This document shows positions 1 through 5,177 of a stretch of DNA of 5,658 nt, in pieces. Each line of letters opens with the position of its first letter. The first letter of the stretch is position 1. The position numbers and the translations under genes are program-made. Under the pieces are notes generated by a model. It worked only from the letters and a program-made list of their open reading frames with translations, was not told the DNA's origin and did not search any database. The DNA is taken from the NCBI GenBank assembly GCA_016286835.1, contig JAEEUD010000128.1, positions 1 to 5,658 of the forward strand, written 5' to 3'. The stretch comes from Pyramidobacter sp. GTDB taxonomy: Bacteria; Synergistota; Synergistia; Synergistales; Dethiosulfovibrionaceae.

Positions 1-880
1 CCTCGCACTTGCACCAGATCGCCGAGACGGGCGCGCCGATGTACATGTAGGCGATGTCACCAGGCCGCACGGCAGCAGTCTGTTTCCACTCGTGGACGGG
101 ATCTTCGCTGAAATGCTTTTCCACGTCCCAGTATTTGAAGTTGGCGGGCACGATCCAGGCGTTTGGCTCCATCGCTGCCGCGGGACCGCCTTTCTTCGAC
201 GAGCCGCGCGCCGCGAAAGCGGCGCTTTGCCGCACGAGTTCCAAGACGCGCTCATCGGGAAGCGAGTCGTCGAGCGTGACCGTGATCCAGTGCTTTTTGT
301 TCATGTGGTAGCAGCGGTAGATGCCCGGCTCGTTCCACAGGTCGGGAACGTCGGTTTCCGGAGCTTTCACGTTCATCGCTTCGACGCTGCCTTTCGCGCC
401 GGGGACGAGCCTGTCGCGCGGGATCTCCATGATGAGGGCGAACCACTTGCGCGTGCGCCCGTCGCGGAACACGGTGGAGCGGTCGTCGTCCGCAAAGGGG
501 TGTTCGGCGGGCGCGTCCAGTTCGTTGGTGATGCGTGCGGCGATCCTGTTGGCTTGGTCGGATGTGAACGCGTGCGAAGCGAAGCACTTTTTCGCCAGTT
601 CGAGCAGCGCGGCGGAGTATGCCTCGCGCACGGAAGAGACGAATGCGCCGGTCTGGGACGGGATATGCGCGGCCAGGTAGGGCTCGCCCGTGTCGGCGTC
701 ATAGATGCGACCGCTCACGTCGCCTCCGTCGCTTACGAAAAAGTCGGCGTAAAAGTCGCCGTCCATGAAGTCCAGCCGCACACGCCAGCGCTTTTTCTTC
801 GCCTCGCGCACGAAGCCGGCGGCGGGAAAGCGCGAAAAGTCCGGCCGCAGACGCGCGAACAGCTCGCTTTCAAGGCTCAT
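1..880 (-). CDS. MmcQ/YjbR-family protein fused to a C-terminal EVE domain (3' end cut by window edge)
   Basis: This frame is open from an ATG at 880 to the window edge, giving 293 residues. AGGGAG (894-889) lies 8 nt before the start. Residues 1-100 resemble the N-terminal extension of the long Firmicutes-type YjbR proteins. Residues 105-222 are the MmcQ/YjbR (CyaY-like fold) domain, with RKWFALIMEIPRDRL near 144 and YHMNKKHWITVTLDD at 191-205. A lysine/glycine/alanine-rich linker follows at 224-238. From 240 a new domain starts with AWIVPANFKYWDV, then EWKQ, VRPGDIAYMYIGAPVSAI and KCE, which is the pattern of an EVE (PUA-like) domain, truncated here. YjbR proteins are predicted DNA-binding proteins of unknown role, and EVE domains bind modified bases; this protein's substrate is unknown. 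There is no signal peptide, so it is probably cytoplasmic. It follows the M20 peptidase gene by 76 nt, across a terminator. The YjbR domain is certain and the EVE call is likely. Confidence 0.85.
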   Translation of the reverse strand, partial: MSLESELFARLRPDFSRFPAAGFVREAKKKRWRVRLDFMDGDFYADFFVSDGGDVSGRIYDADTGEPYLAAHIPSQTGAFVSSVREAYSAALLELAKKCFASHAFTSDQANRIAARITNELDAPAEHPFADDDRSTVFRDGRTRKWFALIMEIPRDRLVPGAKGSVEAMNVKAPETDVPDLWNEPGIYRCYHMNKKHWITVTLDDSLPDERVLELVRQSAAFAARGSSKKGGPAAAMEPNAWIVPANFKYWDVEKHFSEDPVHEWKQTAAVRPGDIAYMYIGAPVSAIWCKCE

Positions 881-898
881 AAAAATCACTCCCTGAGG

Positions 899-944
899 AA
901 AAAGCCCTTCCGCGCCTGTGAAAAACAGAGCGCGAAAGGGCTTT
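899..944 (-). terminator. Rho-independent terminator after the M20 peptidase gene
   Basis: Reading the minus strand, the arm AAAGCCCTTTCGCGC (944-930) pairs with GCGCGGAAGGGCTTT (915-901) over 15 bp with a single G-U wobble. An inner CTGT/ACAG stem closes the loop, and a five-T tract sits at 903-899. The wobble becomes a C-A mismatch in a plus-strand transcript, so the minus orientation is favoured. It starts 12 nt after the peptidase stop codon. Its T tract ends only 4 nt before the ribosome binding site of the next gene. Confidence 0.88.
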
Positions 945-956
945 GATCGCGAAAAC

Positions 957-2114
957 TTACTTCACCGGCTGCACGCGGCAGATGTACGAGGCCAGCAGCG
1001 CCGTTCTCGGCACGAGGTGCTCGAGGAACGTCTGCTCGTTGGGGTTGTGCATGAAGTTGCCCACCACGCCCATGCCGTCGATCGTCGGTGTGCCGGCGAA
1101 CGAGATGTCGTTGCCGTCAGAGCAGCCGCCGATCATGCCCGTCTTTTCGATGTGCATGTCAAGGTCGGCGGCGCAGCCTTCGAGCTGCGTGTAGAGCGCG
1201 CGGTTCACTTCGTTGTCAGCCATCGGCGGGTGTCCGACGTGGATGTCGAACTCCACGCGGGCGCCGGGAAGAACGGCCTTGCGCTCGGCAAAGATCTTCT
1301 TGCCGGCCTCGACCGCCTCGGGCACGCACATGCGCCAGTCGACGATCGCTTCGGCGTAGTCGCTGATGACGTTGCTCACCGTACCGCCGCAGACGATCTT
1401 GTTGGGCGTGAAGGTGCTGCCGCCGGGGCCGTAGTCGCACACGCTCTGTGCGAAGAGGATCTGATGCGCCAGCTCGACGTTGGCGTTGACGCCGTCGGCG
1501 GGGTTGTTGCCGGCGTGCGCGGCCTTGCCGTAGCACTTGATCCTGATCGAGCCGCCGCCCTTGCGCGCCACCTTGATCTTGCCTTCGACGCCGAAGGCCG
1601 GCTCGCAGACGATGCAGGCGAAGCAGTCCTTGGCCTTTTCCAGCATCAGCGGACGCGAATTGTCCGAGCCCGTCTCCTCGTCGGAGTTGTTGATGACCAT
1701 GACGCGCTTGTCCAGCTTGACTCCAAGCTCTTTCAGCGCCTTCAGCGCCCAGATGGCCATCACGTCGCCGCCCTTCATGTCGCACACGCCGGGGCCGTAG
1801 AGCACGTTGCCCTCGCGGCGCAGCGGCACGGAGCCGACGGGATGGACGGTGTCGTAGTGGCCGACGATGAGCAGCGTCTTGTCGCCCTCGCCGTAGACGG
1901 AAACGAGGTTGTCGCCGCTCTTTTCCGACGGCACGAGCTCGGTCGTGACGCCGATGCGGTCCTTGTACAGACCGGCCAGCACGCGCGCGCAGGCGTCGCA
2001 GGCGGCTTTGTCGGCCGTAGGCGACTCGGCCTTCGCCAGCGTCTCGATGTCGGCGATGATGTCTTCCTCGTGAGCCTTCAGATAGTCGAAGATCTTCTTT
2101 TCAAGTTCCTTCAC
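957..2114 (-). CDS. M20 family metallopeptidase, glutamate carboxypeptidase (CPG2) type
   Basis: A 385-residue zinc-dependent exopeptidase or amidohydrolase of the M20/ArgE/DapE/CPG2 family. The GTG start at 2114 is chosen because AAGGAGG lies 8 nt upstream; a longer reading from 2159 lies inside the preceding gene and lacks such a site. All expected residues are visible: GHYDTVH (H86 metal ligand, D88), GPGVCDMKGG (bridging D112), DEETGS (catalytic E146, metal ligand E147), CEPA (E171), and the C-terminal GNFMHNPNE (H356). The lid/dimerisation domain spans about 182-290 and contains GKAAHAGNNP with H200. CPG2-type enzymes remove C-terminal glutamate or split N-acyl amino acids and dipeptides; the exact substrate cannot be read from sequence. 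It has no signal peptide, so it is probably cytoplasmic. It is the second gene of an operon with the GDSL hydrolase, 13 nt away, and ends at a strong terminator. Confidence 0.93.
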   Translation of the reverse strand: MKELEKKIFDYLKAHEEDIIADIETLAKAESPTADKAACDACARVLAGLYKDRIGVTTELVPSEKSGDNLVSVYGEGDKTLLIVGHYDTVHPVGSVPLRREGNVLYGPGVCDMKGGDVMAIWALKALKELGVKLDKRVMVINNSDEETGSDNSRPLMLEKAKDCFACIVCEPAFGVEGKIKVARKGGGSIRIKCYGKAAHAGNNPADGVNANVELAHQILFAQSVCDYGPGGSTFTPNKIVCGGTVSNVISDYAEAIVDWRMCVPEAVEAGKKIFAERKAVLPGARVEFDIHVGHPPMADNEVNRALYTQLEGCAADLDMHIEKTGMIGGCSDGNDISFAGTPTIDGMGVVGNFMHNPNEQTFLEHLVPRTALLASYICRVQPVK

Positions 2115-2122
2115 AGGGGTTT

Positions 2123-2129
2123 CCTCCTT
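2123..2129 (-). promoter_or_regulatory. Ribosome binding site of the M20 peptidase, overlapping the stop codon of the upstream gene
   Basis: AAGGAGG on the minus strand, 8 nt before the GTG start at 2114. Its two leading A residues are also the last two bases of the TAA stop of the GDSL hydrolase (2130-2128). This sets the peptidase start and points to translational coupling of the pair. Confidence 0.85.
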
Positions 2130-2724
2130 ATGAATGTTTTCCGCCGGCGGCAAACGCACGAAGCGCCGCTGCCGCGGTCGTTGCCATGAGTTTGTGACCT
2201 TCGGGCGTCGGGTGCAGCCCGTCGATGTACATGCCGCGCCGCTGTTCGCCCGTCATGCCCGTAAAGATCGACCAGAAATCGCACAGCGCCGCGTCCCATT
2301 CCCGGGCTCTCGCTCTCAGCCATTCCACCCAGCCGTCGAGCGCCTGCTGCGTTTCAAGATAGTCGATGTCAGGCGACCAGAAAACGCTCGCCAGTTCGGG
2401 CACGAAAGGGCAGGGCAGGCCGATCATCACCGGCAGACCGGCACCGCGCGAGAGGTCGACGATCTCCTCGAAATTGACGCGCGCCATGCGGTCGGAGCCT
2501 TCGCGCAGCATGTCGTTGCCGCCGCCCATCAGAAAAAGCAGATCGGGCGGGCCGGGCAGCACGTCGCGGCGGAAGCGGTAGTTCATGCTCCAGGTCGTGT
2601 CGCCGTTCTCGCCGCCGTCGATCAGCGCGAAACCCGTCTCGCGCTCGGCCAGCGCTCGCCAGCACTCGTGCGGCCGCACGCCGTAGCCGGCCGTCAGACT
2701 GTCGCCGAGACAGAACACGCGCAT
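2128..2724 (-). CDS. SGNH/GDSL-family hydrolase (esterase/lipase-like), cytoplasmic
   Basis: A 198-residue serine hydrolase of the SGNH fold. Block I is LGDSLTAGYG with nucleophile S9. Block II is in DGGENGDTTW (oxyanion Gly about 41). Block III is GGGNDM (N70). Block V is IDGLHPTPEGH, giving D168 and H171 of the triad. The length is normal for the short, single-domain members. The ATG at 2724 is preferred over the in-frame GTG at 2757: GAGG (2733-2730) lies 5 nt before the ATG, block I then begins close to the N terminus as is usual, and the GTG would fall at the predicted transcription start. Family members cleave acyl or acetyl esters of lipids or sugars, or act as thioesterases; the substrate here is unknown. 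There is no signal peptide. It is the first gene of the pair with the M20 peptidase, so joint breakdown or deacylation of a small acylated compound is possible but unproven. Confidence 0.92.
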   Translation of the reverse strand: MRVFCLGDSLTAGYGVRPHECWRALAERETGFALIDGGENGDTTWSMNYRFRRDVLPGPPDLLFLMGGGNDMLREGSDRMARVNFEEIVDLSRGAGLPVMIGLPCPFVPELASVFWSPDIDYLETQQALDGWVEWLRARAREWDAALCDFWSIFTGMTGEQRRGMYIDGLHPTPEGHKLMATTAAAALRAFAAGGKHS

Positions 2725-2763
2725 GGCATCCTCATCCCCTTTGAGCGCAAAAATCACAGGACT

Positions 2764-2791
2764 ATTATGTCATAAATCTGTGAAAAGGCAA
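2764..2791 (-). promoter_or_regulatory. Probable sigma-70-type promoter of the GDSL hydrolase-M20 peptidase operon
   Basis: On the minus strand, a -35 element TTGCCT (2791-2786) and a -10 element CATAAT (2769-2764) are separated by 16 nt. They match consensus at 4 of 6 and 5 of 6 positions. The stretch is locally AT-rich between GC-rich genes. Transcription would begin near 2757, about 33 nt before the chosen ATG. It lies downstream of the hairpin that follows mrr, so the operon would be expressed independently. Confidence 0.6.
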
Positions 2792-2825
2792 AGATACATC
2801 GTCGATCTTTCCCGTCTGCCGACGC

Positions 2826-2861
2826 CAAAGCCCCGGCGGTGTCATGTCCGTCGGGGCTTTG
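2826..2861 (-). terminator. Hairpin after mrr, probable terminator with a poor T tract
   Basis: CAAAGCCCCGGCGG (2826-2839) and CCGTCGGGGCTTTG (2848-2861) form a 14-bp stem around an 8-nt loop. It begins 4 nt after the mrr stop codon, where a terminator is expected. The stem has one A-C mismatch in the minus-strand transcript; the plus-strand version would have a G-U pair there. Only three T residues end the stem and no further T run follows, so termination may be incomplete or assisted. Confidence 0.6.
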
Positions 2862-2865
2862 TATG

Positions 2866-3792
2866 TCAGCTTTCCTGGATGTCGATGAAGAAATCGGAAT
2901 CGATGCGCTTGATCTCGTACACGCTGGTCACGGAAACGCCCAGGTTGTGGCGGATCATCAGGCGCGTCAGCTGCGAACCGTCGATGAGCACGATCGTACT
3001 GTTGATCTTGTCAACGTAATTCTTCGCGCCCTGCGTAAATGAGGCGGTCGTGATGAAGAGGCCTTTCTGCGCCTGCTGTCCCTGGAGCGCTCCTGCGAAT
3101 TTCTGGATCTCCGGCCGGTCGATCGTCCGTTTGGGATCCCACTGCTTGGCCTGGATGTAGATCGAGCTGAAACCGAGCTGATCCTCCTTGATGATGCCGT
3201 CGATGCCTTCGTCGTTCGACGGCGGCGTGACCCATCCGGAATCCTCGATGCCGCTGCCGTAGCCCATCTTGAGAAGCAGCTTGAGGACGAGTTTCTCAAA
3301 ATCCGTGGGGGACAGTTTCATAACTTCATCGAGGAGGTCGCTGGCGAGCGTAGCCGTGATTTCTTGAAAGGTGGATTTTAGTGTTTCCTCAGGGGTTAAA
3401 TCAGTTTGCTGTTCGGTTTTGTCATTTCCATCATTCTGTTCCTGCTTTTTCCCGCTTCTGTGAAATTCCAGAAAAGACGGAAACTGCTTGAGGTAGGATA
3501 AATTGATTGTTGCTTTTGAGCGTACGGCCTCTAAGCCAGTGTTTGTAATTTTGTAGTGTGAGCGTGTAGGACTTTCTATGAGACCCGCCTTTCTCAGATA
3601 AACGCCGGCCCAATTTGTACGGCTGTAGAAAACTGTTTGAGTACCGCTTGGCAAACGTAATGCAAGTTCTTCATCTGTCAACTTTAACTGGGCAGCTAAA
3701 ATCTTCTTAATTTCTAAGGAGTCAAGTGTATTGCCATTGCTGAGCGCATAAAGGAAAGGTGAGAGAAAGTCCTCAAATTTGGGAATTGCCAC
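2866..3792 (-). CDS. mrr: Mrr-type (type IV) restriction endonuclease
   Basis: A 308-residue protein, close in size to E. coli Mrr. The GTG start at 3792 has TAAGGAG (3808-3802) 9 nt upstream. Residues 1-112 are the Mrr N-terminal winged-helix domain, with VFYSRTNWAGVYLRKAGLI, HYKITNTGLE and LKQFPSFLEF. Residues 113-150 form a hydrophilic linker rich in K, E, Q and T. From about 155 comes the Mrr catalytic domain of the PD-(D/E)xK fold: FEKLVLKLLLKMGYG (E166), DEGIDG (D198), IYIQAKQW (Q214, K216), RPEIQKFAGALQGQ and GLFITTASFT. The catalytic residues are intact, so it is probably active. Mrr enzymes cut DNA carrying foreign methylation and need no partner methylase, and none is present here. 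GC is about 42 % over 3361-3780 but about 57 % over 2881-3360 (hand counts), a mosaic pattern within one gene. Confidence 0.94.
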   Translation of the reverse strand: MAIPKFEDFLSPFLYALSNGNTLDSLEIKKILAAQLKLTDEELALRLPSGTQTVFYSRTNWAGVYLRKAGLIESPTRSHYKITNTGLEAVRSKATINLSYLKQFPSFLEFHRSGKKQEQNDGNDKTEQQTDLTPEETLKSTFQEITATLASDLLDEVMKLSPTDFEKLVLKLLLKMGYGSGIEDSGWVTPPSNDEGIDGIIKEDQLGFSSIYIQAKQWDPKRTIDRPEIQKFAGALQGQQAQKGLFITTASFTQGAKNYVDKINSTIVLIDGSQLTRLMIRHNLGVSVTSVYEIKRIDSDFFIDIQES

Positions 3793-3831
3793 GGGATTCA
3801 GCTCCTTAACGTTTCCTGCAAGATGTGAATG

Positions 3832-3862
3832 ATTGTACTACGTATCGGGAAAAAGAGGTAAA
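3832..3862 (-). promoter_or_regulatory. Possible mrr promoter
   Basis: On the minus strand, a -10 element TACAAT (3837-3832; 5 of 6) is preceded by a weak -35 element TTTACC (3862-3857; 4 of 6) at a long 19-nt spacing. It lies between the cobD stop and the mrr ribosome binding site in the AT-richer patch. The -10 is convincing by eye; the -35 is not. Confidence 0.35.
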
Positions 3863-3885
3863 GCATCAACGCTTCAAATCCTCTT
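3850..3885 (-). terminator. Possible terminator overlapping the 3' end of cobD
   Basis: On the minus strand, AAGAGG (3885-3880, inside the last codons of cobD) can pair with CCTCTT (3858-3853). An inner AAGC/GCTT stem sits around GTTGAT, and the outer stem runs into five T residues. The outer stem is only 6 bp with an asymmetric internal loop, so it is weak. It would separate cobD from mrr. Confidence 0.4.
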
Positions 3886-4903
3886 CGATTGCACTGAACA
3901 GCTGGATATTGTCCGCGCGCGTTTTCAGCCCGACTCGCCAGTATGTGCCGTCCAGACCGTCGTAATTGGCACAGCTGCGGATGAGGATGCCGCGGTCAAG
4001 CAGTGCTTTGCCAAGAGTCTCGGGAGCGCGGAAGAGCGTGTAATTGGCGGCGCCGTCGTAGACGTGCAGGCCGAGCGCACGCAGGCGGGAACGGAGGAAA
4101 ACTGTTTCGCGCCTGATATACGCGCGAGTGCGCTCCGTCCACTCGGGTTCACACGAGAGAGCGGCAATTCCGGCCGTTTGTGCGGGGGAAGAAACTGACC
4201 AGCTCTGACCAAAGTTCTCGACGCGGCGCAGGAGTTTTTCGTCGGCGCACATCAGATACCCCAGCCGGAGGCCCGCCATCGCGTAGAGTTTGGTGAATGC
4301 GTCGAGAACGATCGTGTGCGGATGATCTGCCAGGAGCGATCGCGCCGACGGAGAACCGGTAAAGCTGAGAAAGCATTCGTCGATGACGAACAGGACGCCG
4401 AGCTCTTCGCAGCGGTCCGCGATGCGTTTGATCAGCTCCGGCGAAGTCAGCGTGCCGGTCGGGTTGTTGGGATTACATAAGAAGAACATGTCCGGCCGGC
4501 GTGCGAGTGCGGCCAGGATCCCCTCGTCGAGGGCAAAACCGTTCTCTTCTTTTAGGAAATACTGTTCGACTTTCGCTCCCGCCATCAGCGCGCCCTTTTC
4601 GTATTCCGAAAACGTCGGTGCGCAGACAAGAACACTCTTGGGACGGACGGTCAGGCACAGCCGGACGATCAGATCGGCCGCTCCGGCACCGCAGAGAATC
4701 TGACTGGAGGGAAGAGCAAGCCGTTCGCTCAGCTTCGCGCGCAGCTCGCGGCAGCATGGGTCGGGGTAGGTCTGCCAGTTTGCGACGTCGTTTTTCAGAG
4801 CTGCTTTCACCGCTTCGGGCATCCCAAGCGGATTGACGTTGACGGAAAAGTCCAGTTCGACGCGGCGGGAGTAAATGTCGCCGCCATGGTCGTATCGCTC
4901 CAT
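3866..4903 (-). CDS. cobD: L-threonine-O-3-phosphate decarboxylase (PLP enzyme of cobalamin synthesis)
   Basis: A 345-residue fold-type I PLP enzyme of the histidinol-phosphate aminotransferase superfamily. It converts L-threonine O-3-phosphate into (R)-1-amino-2-propanol O-2-phosphate, the nucleotide-loop linker of cobalamin. The N-terminal HGGDIYSRR and DFSVNVNPLG are typical of CobD. The PLP site is complete: GAGAADLI near 72-79, CNPNNPTG at 143-150, VIDECF with D175, and DAFTKLYAMAGLRLGY with the Schiff-base K205. The late YWRVGLKTR supplies R323. The ATG at 4903 has AAGGAGG 7 nt upstream. An in-frame ATG at 4966 lacks such a site and would add an atypical 21-residue extension. A HisC aminotransferase is the main alternative, but the HGG-type start and the neighbouring cbiB favour CobD. 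(In the Pseudomonas naming scheme, cobD means the cbiB gene instead.). Confidence 0.9.
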   Translation of the reverse strand: MERYDHGGDIYSRRVELDFSVNVNPLGMPEAVKAALKNDVANWQTYPDPCCRELRAKLSERLALPSSQILCGAGAADLIVRLCLTVRPKSVLVCAPTFSEYEKGALMAGAKVEQYFLKEENGFALDEGILAALARRPDMFFLCNPNNPTGTLTSPELIKRIADRCEELGVLFVIDECFLSFTGSPSARSLLADHPHTIVLDAFTKLYAMAGLRLGYLMCADEKLLRRVENFGQSWSVSSPAQTAGIAALSCEPEWTERTRAYIRRETVFLRSRLRALGLHVYDGAANYTLFRAPETLGKALLDRGILIRSCANYDGLDGTYWRVGLKTRADNIQLFSAIEEDLKR

Positions 4904-4910
4904 GAAAAAT

Positions 4911-4917
4911 CCTCCTT
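4911..4917 (-). promoter_or_regulatory. Ribosome binding site of cobD
   Basis: AAGGAGG on the minus strand, 7 nt before the ATG at 4903. It fixes the cobD start against the longer reading from 4966. Confidence 0.88.
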
Positions 4918-5096
4918 CGCGCGGGCCCTTGAAAGCGGGTAGCGTCGCGCGGTGATCATTTTTCATACTAACACAGCGGGCAAAAATACGAAAGGCACGC
5001 GGAATGTGAAAACATGTCGGGGAATTGCTATAAAATAATCAGGAATGGTCAATCCCTTGAATCGCTGAATCAAGGGATTGACCAGAGCATCATGAT
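4918..5096 (-). other. cobD leader region, no confident promoter
   Basis: The region between the cbiB terminator and the cobD ribosome binding site holds AT-rich stretches (around 4961-4990 and 5026-5046) but no convincing -35/-10 pair at normal spacing. TTGACC (5083-5078, minus strand) resembles a -35 but lies inside the right arm of the inverted repeat, with only 14 nt to TATAGC. No B12-box-like GCCACTG was found, so a cobalamin riboswitch is not supported. The region could still contain an activator-dependent promoter. Confidence 0.35.
5047..5083. repeat. Perfect 14-bp inverted repeat with 9-nt spacer
   Basis: GGTCAATCCCTTGA (5047-5060) and its exact reverse complement TCAAGGGATTGACC (5070-5083) flank ATCGCTGAA. 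No T run follows on either strand, so it is not a normal terminator. It lies between the cbiB terminator and cobD. It could be an operator, a leader RNA hairpin or a genome-wide interspersed palindrome; the sequence alone does not decide. Confidence 0.85.
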
Positions 5097-5158
5097 AATA
5101 AAACGGGAAGTCCTCCGTCTTTGCCACGACGTCTGCCGCGAACGCGAAGGACTTCCCG
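5097..5158 (-). terminator. Rho-independent terminator after cbiB
   Basis: On the minus strand, CGGGAAGTCCTTCG (5158-5145) pairs with CGGAGGACTTCCCG (5117-5104) over 14 bp with one G-U wobble, followed directly by TTTTATTAT (5103-5095). The 27-nt loop is long but can fold internally. It starts 19 nt after the cbiB stop. On the plus strand the same position is a mismatch and the trailing TGTTTGTTTG is a poorer tract. Confidence 0.75.
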
Positions 5159-5177
5159 TGTTTGTTTGATGAGGTAA

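Noticed and set aside
92..946. Long plus-strand open frame of 284 codons
   Set aside because: It is antisense to the YjbR-EVE gene, starts without a ribosome binding site, and its arginine- and histidine-rich product resembles no family; it is a shadow in GC-rich DNA.
918..2189. Plus-strand open frame of 423 codons, longer than the gene opposite it
   Set aside because: The minus strand encodes a complete M20 peptidase with all metal and catalytic residues and a clear ribosome binding site. The plus frame gives a low-complexity H/R/A/V/D-rich product typical of antisense frames.
2725..2757. Longer GDSL hydrolase starting at GTG 2757
   Set aside because: There is no ribosome binding site ahead of it, and it would coincide with the predicted transcription start; the ATG at 2724 has GAGG at 5 nt.
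2134..2775. Plus-strand open frame of 213 codons
   Set aside because: It is antisense to the GDSL hydrolase, which has all its catalytic blocks; no recognisable product or start signal.
4904..4966. Longer CobD starting at ATG 4966
   Set aside because: No ribosome binding site precedes it, and the extra 21 residues are atypical for the family; AAGGAGG marks the ATG at 4903.
5047..5158. CRISPR repeats or insertion-sequence ends formed by the two neighbouring inverted repeats
   Set aside because: The two hairpins differ in sequence, no direct repeat-spacer pattern exists, and there are no target-site duplications or transposase remnants.
5092..5169. 25-codon plus-strand open frame in the cbiB-cobD gap
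   Set aside because: It has no ribosome binding site and runs through both arms of the cbiB terminator hairpin, so it is better explained as chance.
4904..5177. Cobalamin riboswitch controlling cobD
   Set aside because: The location invites it, but no B12-box-like GCCACTG or related conserved core is visible on the minus strand, and the region is short for a full element.
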